DNA from: Streptomyces sp. H27-H1
Lineage (GTDB): Bacteria > Actinomycetota > Actinomycetes > Streptomycetales > Streptomycetaceae
Direction of reading: 5' to 3'
NCBI RefSeq assembly: GCF_026627445.1
Contig: NZ_JAPNLJ010000031.1
Location: 37,463 to 101,462, forward strand
Length of the DNA: 64,000 nt
This document shows positions 27,734-37,837 of this stretch, piece by piece (position 1 is the stretch's first letter; every line of letters begins with the position of its first letter). Below the pieces are notes generated by a model. That model saw only the letters and a list, made by a program, of their open reading frames with translations, did no database searches and was not told where the DNA came from. Both the position numbers and the translations under genes were made by a program.

Positions 27734-28725
27734 CCGAGCGCGAAACCCGGCACGACCGAGGATCAGAGCAGGATTCCGGGAGTGACATCGCATCCGAGTA
27801 CGACCGAGACGGAGCACAGGTGAGTACGGGCACGACAGTGGAGCCCGGAGATACCGCCGAGGCGGCCATCCCCGAGCTGGTGATCATCTCCGGTATGTCA
27901 GGAGCCGGCCGTAGTACGGCGGCCAAGTGCCTGGAGGACCTCGGCTGGTTCGTCGTCGACAACCTCCCGCCCGCGCTGATCACCACCATGGTGGAACTCG
28001 GCGCCCGCTCGCAGGGCAACGTGGCGCGCATCGCCGTCGTCGTCGACGTCCGCGGACGTCAGTTCTTCGACGCGCTGCGCGAATCCCTCGCCGACCTGGA
28101 GACCCGCGGGGTCACCCGGCGGATCGTCTTCCTGGAGTCCTCGGACGACGCCCTCGTCCGCCGCTTCGAGTCGGTCCGCCGCCCGCACCCGCTCCAGGGC
28201 GACGGCCGCATCGTCGACGGCATCGCCGCCGAGCGCGACCTGCTGCGCGAGCTGCGCGGCGACGCCGACCTGGTCATCGACACCTCCAGCCTGAACGTGC
28301 ACGAGCTGCGCGCCAAGATGGACGCCCAGTTCGCGGGTGACGAGGAGCCCGAGCTGCGGGCCACCGTGATGTCCTTCGGCTACAAGTACGGCCTCCCCGT
28401 CGACGCCGACCTCGTCGTCGACTGCCGCTTCATCCCCAACCCGCACTGGGTCCCGGAGCTGCGCCCCTTCACCGGCCTGAACGAGGAGGTGTCGGGCTAC
28501 GTCTTCAGCCAGCCCGGCGCCAAGGAGTTCCTCGACCGCTACACCGAGCTGCTCCAGCTCATCGCCACCGGCTACCGCCGCGAGGGCAAGCGGTACGTGA
28601 CCATCGCGGTCGGCTGTACCGGCGGCAAGCACCGCAGCGTCGCCATGTCGGAGAAGCTCGCCGCCCGCCTCGCCTCCGAGGGAGTCGAGACCGTCGTCGT
28701 CCACAGGGACATGGGGCGCGAGTGA
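27730..28725 (+). CDS. rapZ: RNase adapter / nucleotide-binding protein RapZ (YvcJ) family
   Basis: The protein has 331 residues. The P-loop is IISGMSGAGRSTAAKCLEDLG (Walker A with Arg in place of the usual Lys), and the C-terminal domain carries VVDCRFIPNPHW, GYVFSQPGAKEFLDRY and TIAVGCTGGKHRSVA, all conserved in the family. In Proteobacteria RapZ controls glmS mRNA; in Gram-positives YvcJ binds and hydrolyses nucleotides, role unresolved. The first 45 residues are an acidic low-complexity leader. ATG at 27730 overlaps the uvrC stop by four bases, and the gene ends in a four-base overlap with yvcK. Confidence 0.95.
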   Translation: MTERETRHDRGSEQDSGSDIASEYDRDGAQVSTGTTVEPGDTAEAAIPELVIISGMSGAGRSTAAKCLEDLGWFVVDNLPPALITTMVELGARSQGNVARIAVVVDVRGRQFFDALRESLADLETRGVTRRIVFLESSDDALVRRFESVRRPHPLQGDGRIVDGIAAERDLLRELRGDADLVIDTSSLNVHELRAKMDAQFAGDEEPELRATVMSFGYKYGLPVDADLVVDCRFIPNPHWVPELRPFTGLNEEVSGYVFSQPGAKEFLDRYTELLQLIATGYRREGKRYVTIAVGCTGGKHRSVAMSEKLAARLASEGVETVVVHRDMGRE

Positions 28726-29792
28726 CCGGACGTACCATGCGGCTCCGCCGCCTGCGCCGGCTCACCAACGGCAAGGGCGCGGACGGAGCGGGCCGCACCG
28801 GCCTGCGCCGCGGCGAGGCCCCCGAGGTGGTCGCGCCCAAGGTCGTGGCACTCGGCGGCGGCATGGGCCTGTCGGCCTCGCTGACCGCCCTGCGCCGGAT
28901 CACGGGCGAGCTGACCGCCGTCGTCACCGTCGCCGACGACGGTGGCTCCAGCGGGCGCCTGCGCGAGGAGCTCGGCGTACTGCCGCCCGGCGACCTGCGC
29001 AAGGCGCTCGCCGCGCTGTGCGGTGACGACGACTGGGGCCAGACCTGGTCCCGGGTGATCCAGCACCGCTTCCAGTCCCAGGGCGAGCTGCACGAGCACG
29101 CCGTCGGCAACCTGCTGATCGTCGCGCTGTGGGAACAGCTCGGCGACCACGTGCAGGCCCTGGACCTCGTCGGCAAGCTGCTCGGCGCCCAGGGCAGGGT
29201 GCTGCCGATGTCGGCGGTCCCGCTGGAGCTCCAGGCTCTGGTCAAGGGCCACGATCCGGCCCGCCCCGAGGACGTGGACACCGTACGGGGGCAGGCCACC
29301 GTGGCGCTGACCCCCGGCGAGGTGCTCTCCGTACAGGTGGTGCCGAGCGATCCGCCGGCGGTGCCGGAAGCGGTCGCGGCCGTGCTCGACGCGGACTGGG
29401 TGGTGCTCGGTCCGGGGTCCTGGTTCTCGTCGGTGATTCCCCACCTGCTGGTGCCCGAACTGCTCGACGCGCTGGTCGAGACGAAGGCCCGGCGGGTGCT
29501 TTCGCTGAACCTCGCGCCACAACCCGGCGAAACAGAGGGCTTCTCTCCGCAGCGTCATTTGGAGGTTTTGGCCCGACACGCCCCTAAACTCGCCCTGGAC
29601 GTGGTGCTGGCCGATCAGGCCGCCGTGCCCGATCGCGAGTCACTCGCCGATGCCGCAAAACGGTTCGGCGCCGCGGTCGAGCTGGCGCCGGTTGCCAGGC
29701 AAGACGGCTCTCCGAAGCATGATCCGGAGCTGCTCGCCGCCGCGTACGACCGTATTTTTCGGATGCATGGAAGGATCGGCCCATGGCGATGA
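28722..29792 (+). CDS. yvcK: Gluconeogenesis factor / UDP-GlcNAc-binding YvcK (CofD-like)
   Basis: The protein has 356 residues. After an Arg-rich leader it shows VVALGGGMGLSASLTALRRI, VTVADDGGSSGRLREELG and LPPGDLRKALAALCG, the CofD-like nucleotide-sugar fold, then HAVGNLLIVALW and VLGPGSWFSSVIPHLL. In Bacillus and mycobacteria YvcK/CuvA binds UDP-GlcNAc and tunes peptidoglycan synthesis. GTG at 28722 overlaps the rapZ stop (GTGA). The 3' end overlaps whiA by ten bases, the conserved actinobacterial and firmicute rapZ-yvcK-whiA order. Confidence 0.95.
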   Translation: MTGRTMRLRRLRRLTNGKGADGAGRTGLRRGEAPEVVAPKVVALGGGMGLSASLTALRRITGELTAVVTVADDGGSSGRLREELGVLPPGDLRKALAALCGDDDWGQTWSRVIQHRFQSQGELHEHAVGNLLIVALWEQLGDHVQALDLVGKLLGAQGRVLPMSAVPLELQALVKGHDPARPEDVDTVRGQATVALTPGEVLSVQVVPSDPPAVPEAVAAVLDADWVVLGPGSWFSSVIPHLLVPELLDALVETKARRVLSLNLAPQPGETEGFSPQRHLEVLARHAPKLALDVVLADQAAVPDRESLADAAKRFGAAVELAPVARQDGSPKHDPELLAAAYDRIFRMHGRIGPWR

Positions 29793-30784
29793 CGCCCGCG
29801 GTGAAGGATGAGATCGCCCGCCTGCCTGTCACCCGCACCTGCTGCAGGAAGGCGGAGGTCTCGGCGATCCTGCGGTTCGCGGGCGGGTTGCACCTGGTGA
29901 GCGGTCGGATCGTCATCGAGGCGGAACTGGACGCGGGGATCGCGGCCCGCCGCCTGCGCAAGGACATCCTGGAGATCTTCGGGCACTCCTCGGATCTGGT
30001 GATCATGGCTCCGGGCGGTCTGCGCCGGGGCAACCGCTACGTGGTCCGCGTGGTGGCCGGAGGCGACCAGCTGGCCCGCCAGACCGGCCTCGTGGACGGC
30101 CGCGGCCGCCCGATCCGGGGCCTGCCCCCGCAAGTGGTCTCCGGGGCGACCTGCGATGCCGAGGCAGCCTGGCGCGGGGCCTTCCTGGCCCACGGCTCGC
30201 TGACCGAGCCGGGCCGATCCTCCTCGCTGGAGGTCACCTGCCCCGGTCCGGAGGCGGCCCTGGCCCTGGTCGGCGCCGCCCGCAGGCTCTCCATCGCGGC
30301 CAAGGCCCGTGAGGTCCGCGGCGTGGACCGGGTCGTCGTACGGGACGGGGACGCCATCGGCGCCCTGCTGACCCGGCTCGGCGCCCACGACTCGGTACTG
30401 GCCTGGGAGGAGCGGCGGATGCGGCGCGAGGTGCGCGCCACCGCCAACCGCCTCGCCAACTTCGACGACGCCAACCTGCGCCGCTCGGCGCGGGCCGCGG
30501 TGGCCGCCGGTGCCCGGGTCCAGCGGGCCCTGGAGATCCTTGCCGAGGAGGTCCCCGAGCACCTCGCCGCGGCCGGCCGGCTGCGCATGGAGCACAAGCA
30601 GGCCTCCCTGGAGGAGCTCGGCGCGCTCGCCGACCCGCCGCTGACCAAGGACGCGGTCGCGGGCCGGATCCGCCGGCTGCTGGCGATGGCCGACAAGCGG
30701 GCCCAGGACCTCGGGATCCCGGGCACCGAGTCGAACCTCGACCTCAGTGACAGCGAGGAGCTGGCCGACAACATGGCCGGCTGA
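29783..30784 (+). CDS. whiA: Sporulation transcription factor WhiA
   Basis: The protein has 333 residues. The N-terminal LAGLIDADG-derived domain includes TRTCCRKAEVSAILRFAGGLH and GATCDAEAAWRGAFLAHGS, and the C-terminal helix-turn-helix lies around KQASLEELGALADPPLTKDAVAGRIRR (about residues 270-300). In Streptomyces WhiA acts with WhiB to switch aerial hyphae into septating spore chains, controlling ftsW, filP and other genes. Translation should be coupled to yvcK. A strong terminator follows, closing the uvrC-rapZ-yvcK-whiA operon. The well-known internal whiA promoter inside yvcK could not be located by eye. Confidence 0.97.
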   Translation: MAMTPAVKDEIARLPVTRTCCRKAEVSAILRFAGGLHLVSGRIVIEAELDAGIAARRLRKDILEIFGHSSDLVIMAPGGLRRGNRYVVRVVAGGDQLARQTGLVDGRGRPIRGLPPQVVSGATCDAEAAWRGAFLAHGSLTEPGRSSSLEVTCPGPEAALALVGAARRLSIAAKAREVRGVDRVVVRDGDAIGALLTRLGAHDSVLAWEERRMRREVRATANRLANFDDANLRRSARAAVAAGARVQRALEILAEEVPEHLAAAGRLRMEHKQASLEELGALADPPLTKDAVAGRIRRLLAMADKRAQDLGIPGTESNLDLSDSEELADNMAG

Positions 30785-30818
30785 GACCACGCAGGACCGA
30801 ACGGCGGAATGCGCTGTT

Positions 30819-30860
30819 CCGTAAGGGGCCCGCACGATCACTCGTGCGGGCCCCTTACGG
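30819..30860 (+). terminator. Terminator after whiA
   Basis: A perfect 19-bp stem starts CCGTAAGGGGCCC and ends GGGCCCCTTACGG with a four-base loop. It is strong enough to end the whole uvrC-whiA transcription unit. Confidence 0.9.
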
Positions 30861-30960
30861 TAGGCCCCATTGACATGAGCATGGGCTGGTCGTGAGCCTG
30901 GCGTCCGGAGCTGTCGTGACAGGCGGCAGCTTTCGTGGCAGACGACGCCCAGGGGGGCAC

Positions 30961-33936
30961 ATGAGGCACCGCGCGAGATCGATCCTCGCCGCAAGCGCAT
31001 TCGTCTTCGGCACCACACTGGCCGCACTACCCGCAGCGGCCCACGCGCAGGCCGGTGCGCCGGCGCAGTCCGCCGCCGACGAGGTTCGGGTCTACGACGC
31101 CGACATCACCAAGGAGCAGGTCCCGCTGGTCCTGGCCGCGGGCCAGGACGCGCACGAGCTCTCCGAACGCGCTCCGGAGACCGGGACCGCCAAGGTCGAG
31201 CTCTTCCTCACCGGCGGCCAGGCCAAGGAGCTGGCGGCCCAGGGGATCGAGCTCGCCGAGCGCAAGGTCGAGGCGAAGGCCGCGGCCCGCTCCCTGGCGG
31301 CCGGGGACGGGGTGTTCCGCCCGTACAGCGGCAAGGGCGGGCTCCAGGAGGAGATCCTGCGCACGGCCCGGGAGAACCCCGGCCTCACCAAGGTCGTCTC
31401 CATCGGCAAGACCGTCCAGGGCAAGGACATCCTCGCCCTGAAGGTCACCAAGAACGCCAAGAAGGCCAAGGACGGCGACAAGCCCTCCGTGCTGTACATG
31501 TCGAACCAGCACGCCCGTGAGTGGATCACCCCCGAGATGACCCGGCGGCTGATGCACCACACCCTCGACAACTACGGCAAGGACCCGCGGATCACCAAGC
31601 TCGTGGACTCCACCGAGCTGTGGTTCCTGCTCTCCGCCAACCCCGACGGCTACGACTACACCTTCGCCCCCGACGGCCAGCGGCTGTGGCGCAAGAACCT
31701 GCGCGACAACAACGGCGACGGCAAGACCACCGCGGTCGACGGCGTCGACCTCAACCGCAATTTCCCCTACAAGTGGGGCTACGACAACGAGGGCTCCTCG
31801 CCCAGCCAGGCGAGCGAGACCTACCGCGGCGCCAAGGCCGCCTCCGAGCCCGAGACCGTGGCCCTGGACAAGTTCCAAAAGCGCATCGGCTTCGACTACG
31901 CCGTCAACTACCACTCCGCCGCCGAGCTGATCCTCTACGGCGTGGGCTGGCAGGTGGCCACCCCCACCCCCGACGACATCGCCTACAAGGCGCTCGCCGG
32001 CACCCCGGAGAACCCGGCGATCCCCGGCTACTACCCGCAGGTCTCCTCCGAGCTCTACACCACCAACGGCGAAGCGGACAGCCAGGCGGCCAACGCCAAC
32101 GGCATCATGATGTTCACGCCGGAGATGACCACCTGCCAGACGGCCTCAGGGATCGACCCGGCCGACGCGTGGAAGCCCGAGGACTGCGCCTCCGGCTTCA
32201 ACTTCCCGGACGACGAGAAGCTCATCCAGGGCGAGTTCGCCAAGAACATCCCCTTCGCGCTCTCCGTGGCCGAGAGCGCCGAGCACCCGGACCGGCCGAA
32301 GTCCTCGCTCGGCCTGACCGCCGCGGACTTCACCCTCGACCCCTTCACCACCTCCTACGCGGCCCGAGGCGAGGACCAGACGGTCGCCGTCACGGCCCGC
32401 AAGGCGCTGAAGGACAAGGAGCTGCATTACAGGATTGTCGGGGACCGGATCAACGGTGGGCGCACCCACGACGAGGACCTCAAGGCCTGGAAGGGCGGCG
32501 AGGTCTACGGCGGCGACGACAACAACTGGTTCGACGAGTACCGGGCCGAGGTCGACGGCGCCAGGCCCGGCGACAAGGTCGAGGTCTGGTTCACCGGCCG
32601 CGACCGCGGCGGCAAGCAGGTCGCCAGCGAGCACTTCACGTACACGGTGGCCGAGCGGCCGCGAGCCGACGTACTGGTGGTCGCGGAGGAAGGCGCCCCG
32701 GCGCAGCACGCGCAGAAGTACGTCGACGCCCTGCGCGCCAACGGCAAGAGCGCGACGGTCTGGGACGTGGCGGTCCAGGGCGCCCCGCACCACCTCGGAG
32801 CGCTCTCCCACTTCCGTACGGCCGTCCACTACACCGGGGCCAAGTCTCCGGGCGGCGACACGCAGCTGGCGGTACGGGACTTCCTGAACGAGGGCGGCAA
32901 GCTGATCGAGGCCGGCGAGCTGGCGGGCGGCAACGCCCAGGTCGGCCGCGCCGTCACCAACGACTTCAGCCAGTACTTCCTCGGCGCCTACGGCCGCGCG
33001 GGGGTCACCGCCCCCACCGGCTTCACCGGCGCGGGCTCCCTGAACGGGGCCAAGGGCGCCCTCGGCGACGCCACGGGCAACCCGCTCGACCGCCCGGGCT
33101 CCTACACGGTCACCTCCGACACCCTGCCCGCGGCGCAGTTCCCGCGGTTCAAGAGTGCGCAGTCGGGCCAGTACGCCGGGGTCGTGAACCCGTACGCCCC
33201 GTACGCCGGCGCGTCGATGGCCTCGGCCACGCACGAGGACGACGACTGGAAGCGCCTCACCCGCACCATCGACCTCACCGGGGTCACCGCGGCCGACAAG
33301 CCGCAGCTCAAGATGGCCCTGAACTGGAACACCGAGGAGGGCTACGACCACGCGGTCCTGGAGTCCCGTACCGCGGGCGGCGACGACTGGACCACGCTGC
33401 CCGAGGCGGGCGGTCTGAGCAGCAGCACCGTGCCGGAGGAGTGCGGGGCCGGGTTCTTCGTGAACGGCCACCCGTTCCTGCGCCGCTACCTCACCCTCGA
33501 CGCGGGCGGCTGCGTCCCGCAGGGCAGCAGCGGCTCCTGGAACAGCTTCACCGGAGTCTCCGGCGGCTGGAAGCAGGTCTCCTTCGACCTGAGCGCGTAC
33601 GCGGGCAAGAGCGTCGAGGTCTCCCTCGCCTACATCACCGACCCGGGCTCGGGCGGCCGAGGAGTCTTCGCCGACGAGGCCCGCGTCTCGGTCGGCGCCG
33701 TGGACCAGCCGGCCGAGGGATTCGAGACCTCGCTCGGCGCCTGGAGCGCCCAGGGCGCACCTGCCGGAAGCCCCGATGTTCCGGGCGATTGGTCCCGGTC
33801 GGGCGAGCTGTTCAAGTCCTACGCCTCCGTCACTACGCGTGACACCGTGCTCCTGGGCTTCGGCCTGGAGCACCTGCCGGCCGCGGCCGACCGCGCGGTA
33901 CTCGTCGGTAAGGCGCTGCGTTCACTGAACCACTGA
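30961..33936 (+). CDS. Large secreted M14-family zinc carboxypeptidase
   Basis: The protein has 991 residues with a signal peptide (about residues 1-30). A propeptide-like region with degenerate repeats precedes the M14 domain (about 110-440), where the zinc ligands are H184, E187 (SNQHAREWITPEM) and H318 (AVNYHSAAE); the substrate-binding VDLNRNFPYKWG is also present. The C-terminal 550 residues hold beta-rich regions, one a jelly-roll-like segment (QLKMALNWNTEEGYDHAVLE) ending in typical galactose-binding-like strands. It presumably digests extracellular peptides. ATG at 30961 follows AGGGGGG; the in-frame extension to 30892 overlaps probable promoter DNA. Confidence 0.93.
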   Translation: MRHRARSILAASAFVFGTTLAALPAAAHAQAGAPAQSAADEVRVYDADITKEQVPLVLAAGQDAHELSERAPETGTAKVELFLTGGQAKELAAQGIELAERKVEAKAAARSLAAGDGVFRPYSGKGGLQEEILRTARENPGLTKVVSIGKTVQGKDILALKVTKNAKKAKDGDKPSVLYMSNQHAREWITPEMTRRLMHHTLDNYGKDPRITKLVDSTELWFLLSANPDGYDYTFAPDGQRLWRKNLRDNNGDGKTTAVDGVDLNRNFPYKWGYDNEGSSPSQASETYRGAKAASEPETVALDKFQKRIGFDYAVNYHSAAELILYGVGWQVATPTPDDIAYKALAGTPENPAIPGYYPQVSSELYTTNGEADSQAANANGIMMFTPEMTTCQTASGIDPADAWKPEDCASGFNFPDDEKLIQGEFAKNIPFALSVAESAEHPDRPKSSLGLTAADFTLDPFTTSYAARGEDQTVAVTARKALKDKELHYRIVGDRINGGRTHDEDLKAWKGGEVYGGDDNNWFDEYRAEVDGARPGDKVEVWFTGRDRGGKQVASEHFTYTVAERPRADVLVVAEEGAPAQHAQKYVDALRANGKSATVWDVAVQGAPHHLGALSHFRTAVHYTGAKSPGGDTQLAVRDFLNEGGKLIEAGELAGGNAQVGRAVTNDFSQYFLGAYGRAGVTAPTGFTGAGSLNGAKGALGDATGNPLDRPGSYTVTSDTLPAAQFPRFKSAQSGQYAGVVNPYAPYAGASMASATHEDDDWKRLTRTIDLTGVTAADKPQLKMALNWNTEEGYDHAVLESRTAGGDDWTTLPEAGGLSSSTVPEECGAGFFVNGHPFLRRYLTLDAGGCVPQGSSGSWNSFTGVSGGWKQVSFDLSAYAGKSVEVSLAYITDPGSGGRGVFADEARVSVGAVDQPAEGFETSLGAWSAQGAPAGSPDVPGDWSRSGELFKSYASVTTRDTVLLGFGLEHLPAAADRAVLVGKALRSLNH

Positions 33937-33981
33937 TCAGAGCCCCCGCCCGCCCTCACCGTGAGTGACAAGGCACAAGGT

Positions 33982-34023
33982 CCCCGAGGTCCCGCACCCT
34001 TCCTGGAGTGCGGGGCTTCGGGG
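33982..34023 (+). terminator. Terminator between the carboxypeptidase gene and gap
   Basis: CCCCGAGGTCCCGCAC (33982-33997) pairs with GTGCGGGGCTTCGGGG (34008-34023) over 16 positions with only wobble or mismatch at two, and a ten-base loop. It precedes the gap leader. Confidence 0.75.
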
Positions 34024-34145
34024 CGTGTCAGAGGATGGCCGATGTCACTCCGAAGCTCACGGAGAGGTAGGGTCGTAAGCGGTCGGGGACATCCCATACA
34101 GCTCGCCGGCGGACAGGCCGGCGCACCCAACGAGGAGATCGGTTC

Positions 34146-35150
<1,005 letters not shown>

Positions 35151-35292
35151 GCACCAAGGCAGCAGGCACCACAATGTGAGCACCGGGGCTCGGGCAGCGC
35201 GACGAAGCGCTGTGCGGGCCCTGTTGCTTGCCTTGTACCTCTCACCTCGCACGGATACAGGATCCGGCCGGGGAAAAGGAGTAGTAACAGCA

Positions 35293-36504
35293 ATGAAGAC
35301 GATCGACGAACTTCTCGCCGAGGGTGTTTCCGGTAAGCGGGTCTTCGTCCGCGCCGACCTCAACGTGCCGCTGGCCGGCACGACCATCACTGACGACGGT
35401 CGTATCCGCGCCGTTGCGCCGACCATCGCGAAGCTCGCCGAAGCCGGCGCCCGCGTCATCGTCGCTTCGCACCTGGGCCGCCCCAAGGGCGCCCCGGACC
35501 CGGCCTTCTCGCTCGCTCCGGCCGCTGCCCGCCTCGGTGAGATCCTCGGCAGCGACGTCGCGTTCGCCACCGACACCGTCGGCGCCTCCGCCAAGGAGAC
35601 CGTCGCCGCCCTCGCCGACGGCTCGGTCGCCGTCATCGAGAACCTCCGCTTCAACGCCGGTGAGACCGCGAAGGACGACGCCGAGCGCGGCGCTTTCGCG
35701 GACCAGCTCGCCGAGCTGGCCGACATCTACGTCGGCGACGGCTTCGGCGCTGTCCACCGCAAGCACGCCTCGGTCTTCGACCTCCCCGCGCGCCTCCCGC
35801 ACGTGGCCGGCGGCCTCATCGCCACCGAGGTCGGCGTCCTGCAGAAGCTGACCGCCGAGGTCAAGCGCCCGTACGTGGTCGTCCTCGGCGGCGCCAAGGT
35901 CTCCGACAAGCTCGCCGTCATCGACCAGCTCCTCGGCAAGGCCGACCGCATCCTCATCGGCGGCGGCATGGCGTACACCTTCCTCAAGGCCCAGGGCCAC
36001 GAGGTCGGCATCTCCCTCCTTCAGGAGGACCAGATCCCGGTGGTGCTCGAGTACATGGAGCGCGCGCGGAAGACCGGCGTCGAGCTGGTCCTGCCTGTGG
36101 ACGTGCTCGTCTCCAGGGACTTCCCGGACCTGAAGACCAAGGCCCCGGCGGACTTCATCACGGTCGACGCGGACAAGATCCCCGCCGACCAGGAGGGTCT
36201 GGACATCGGGCCCAAGACCCGTGAGCTGTACGCCTCGAAGATCGCCGATGCCGAGACGGTCTTCTGGAACGGCCCCCTGGGCGTCTTCGAGCACCCCGAT
36301 TACGCGAACGGCACCAAGGCCATCGCGCAGGCGCTCCTCGACAGCAGCGCCTTCACCGTCGTCGGCGGTGGCGACAGCGCCGCCGCGGTGCGCATCCTCG
36401 GCTTCGACGAGAACGCTTTCGGCCACATTTCCACCGGTGGTGGCGCCTCCCTCGAGTACCTCGAGGGCAAGACGCTCCCCGGCCTCGCCGCACTGGAGGT
36501 CTGA
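35293..36504 (+). CDS. pgk: Phosphoglycerate kinase
   Basis: The protein has 403 residues. It makes ATP from 1,3-bisphosphoglycerate and ADP. Substrate-binding signatures are RVFVRADLNVPLAG and ASHLGRPKG near the start, VVVLGGAKVSDK at the domain junction, ILIGGGMAYTFLKA, and VGGGDSAAAVRILG in the nucleotide domain. ATG at 35293 follows AAAAGGAG at a rather long distance. tpiA begins five bases after the stop, so the two are in one operon. Confidence 0.98.
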   Translation: MKTIDELLAEGVSGKRVFVRADLNVPLAGTTITDDGRIRAVAPTIAKLAEAGARVIVASHLGRPKGAPDPAFSLAPAAARLGEILGSDVAFATDTVGASAKETVAALADGSVAVIENLRFNAGETAKDDAERGAFADQLAELADIYVGDGFGAVHRKHASVFDLPARLPHVAGGLIATEVGVLQKLTAEVKRPYVVVLGGAKVSDKLAVIDQLLGKADRILIGGGMAYTFLKAQGHEVGISLLQEDQIPVVLEYMERARKTGVELVLPVDVLVSRDFPDLKTKAPADFITVDADKIPADQEGLDIGPKTRELYASKIADAETVFWNGPLGVFEHPDYANGTKAIAQALLDSSAFTVVGGGDSAAAVRILGFDENAFGHISTGGGASLEYLEGKTLPGLAALEV

Positions 36505-36509
36505 ACCGC

Positions 36510-37286
36510 ATGACCACGCGTACCCCGCTGATGGCGGGCAACTGGAAGATGAACCTCAACCACCTCGAGGCCATCGCCCACACCCAGAAGCTCGCCTTCG
36601 CCCTGGCCGACAAGGACTTCGACGCCGTAGAGGTCGCGGTCCTGCCGCCCTTCGTCGATCTCCGCTCGGTCCAGACCCTGGTCGACGGCGACAAGCTGAA
36701 GATCAAGTACGGCGCCCAGGACATCTCGGCCCACGACTCCGGCGCCTACACCGGCGAGATCTCCGGCGCGATGCTGTCGAAGCTGAAGTGCGCGTTCGTG
36801 GCCATCGGCCACAGCGAGCGCCGCCAGTACCACGGTGAGAACGACGAGATCTGCAACGCCAAGGTCAAGGCCGCCTACAAGCACGGGATCACCCCCATCC
36901 TGTGCGTCGGCGAAGGTCTGGACGTCCGCAAGGCCGGCCAGCAGGTCGAGTACACGCTGAGCCAGCTCGACGGCGGGCTCCAGGACATCCCGGCCGACCA
37001 GGTCGAGTCCATCGTGATCGCGTACGAGCCCGTCTGGGCGATCGGGACCGGCGAGGTCGCCACTCCCGACGACGCGCAGGAGGTCTGCGGTGCCATCCGC
37101 GGCCGCCTCGCGGAGCTGTACTCGCAGGAGCTGGCCGACAAGGTCCGCATCCAGTACGGCGGCTCGGTCAAGTCCGGCAACATCGCCGCGATCATGGCGC
37201 AGCCCGACGTCGACGGCGCCCTGATCGGCGGCGCGGCGCTGGACGCGGACGAGTTCGTCAAGATCGTCCGGTTCCGCGACCAGTGA
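36510..37286 (+). CDS. tpiA: Triosephosphate isomerase
   Basis: The protein has 258 residues. It interconverts dihydroxyacetone phosphate and glyceraldehyde 3-phosphate. The opening MAGNWKMNLNHLEA carries the catalytic Lys, the active-site His lies in FVAIGHSERRQYHGEND, and the catalytic Glu in IAYEPVWAIGTGEVATP, followed by the mobile loop and IQYGGSVKSGN. Start at 36510 is five bases after pgk. Confidence 0.98.
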   Translation: MTTRTPLMAGNWKMNLNHLEAIAHTQKLAFALADKDFDAVEVAVLPPFVDLRSVQTLVDGDKLKIKYGAQDISAHDSGAYTGEISGAMLSKLKCAFVAIGHSERRQYHGENDEICNAKVKAAYKHGITPILCVGEGLDVRKAGQQVEYTLSQLDGGLQDIPADQVESIVIAYEPVWAIGTGEVATPDDAQEVCGAIRGRLAELYSQELADKVRIQYGGSVKSGNIAAIMAQPDVDGALIGGAALDADEFVKIVRFRDQ

Positions 37287-37330
37287 CGTTCATCGTGAGT
37301 ATGCGGTAGGGCGGATCCGTCGTACCCTTG

Positions 37331-37366
37331 CGGGGGCCAGCAGGCTGAACCAGCTGCTGGCCCCCG
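37331..37366 (+). terminator. Hairpin between tpiA and secG
   Basis: CGGGGGCCAGCAG (37331-37343) pairs perfectly with CTGCTGGCCCCCG (37354-37366) around a ten-base loop. It probably ends the gap-pgk-tpiA unit or attenuates read-through into secG. Confidence 0.75.
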
Positions 37367-37421
37367 TGCTCGTAATCGGCAATGCGGGAAAGCCAGTAAG
37401 CCCAGAAAGTAGGAATCAGCC

Positions 37422-37658
37422 GTGATTATGGGGTTCGAGATCGCCTTGGTCGTCTTCAGCGCCCTGCTGATGCTGCTCGTGCTGATGCACAAGGGCAAGG
37501 GCGGCGGTCTTTCCGACATGTTCGGCGGCGGTATGCAGTCGTCGGTCGGCGGCTCCTCGGTCGCGGAGCGCAACCTCGACCGGATCACCGTGGTGATCGG
37601 TCTGCTCTGGTTCGCGTGCATCGTCGCGCTCGGTCTGCTCATGAAGTCCGGCAGCTGA
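37422..37658 (+). CDS. secG: Preprotein translocase subunit SecG
   Basis: The protein has 78 residues and two transmembrane helices (about 4-22 and 54-73) joined by the conserved Gly-rich loop KGGGLSDMFGGGMQSS and then ERNLDRITVV. SecG assists SecYE in protein export. GTG at 37422 is used, ATG at 37428 being an alternative. Its position after tpiA and before the RbpA-like gene is conserved in Streptomyces. Confidence 0.95.
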   Translation: MIMGFEIALVVFSALLMLLVLMHKGKGGGLSDMFGGGMQSSVGGSSVAERNLDRITVVIGLLWFACIVALGLLMKSGS

Positions 37659-37746
37659 ACCGTTCTGGCCAATCCGGCAGTCCGGTCGGCTCCCCCCGGC
37701 CTATCATGAGGTCCTGCGTTCTTGTCTGGAATGGGTAACTCCACTC

Positions 37747-37775
37747 CTGGACGGGCGTTGGGCCTTACGTAGACT
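37747..37775 (+). promoter_or_regulatory. Candidate housekeeping promoter of the RbpA-like gene
   Basis: CTGGAC (37747-37752), 17 bases, then TAGACT (37770-37775) resembles an HrdB-type promoter. It would start transcription near 37782, giving a leader of about 55 bases before the GTG at 37838. Confidence 0.45.
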
Positions 37776-37837
37776 TGGGCGCCCGCGACGGAATCCACTC
37801 ACGCTTCGCGGCACCATTACGCAGGGGAGTTACGACC

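Noticed and set aside
37728..37759. GGAAT and GTT upstream of the RbpA-like gene as a SigR promoter
   Set aside because: The spacing is 24 bases, not the 18 or so that SigR promoters need.
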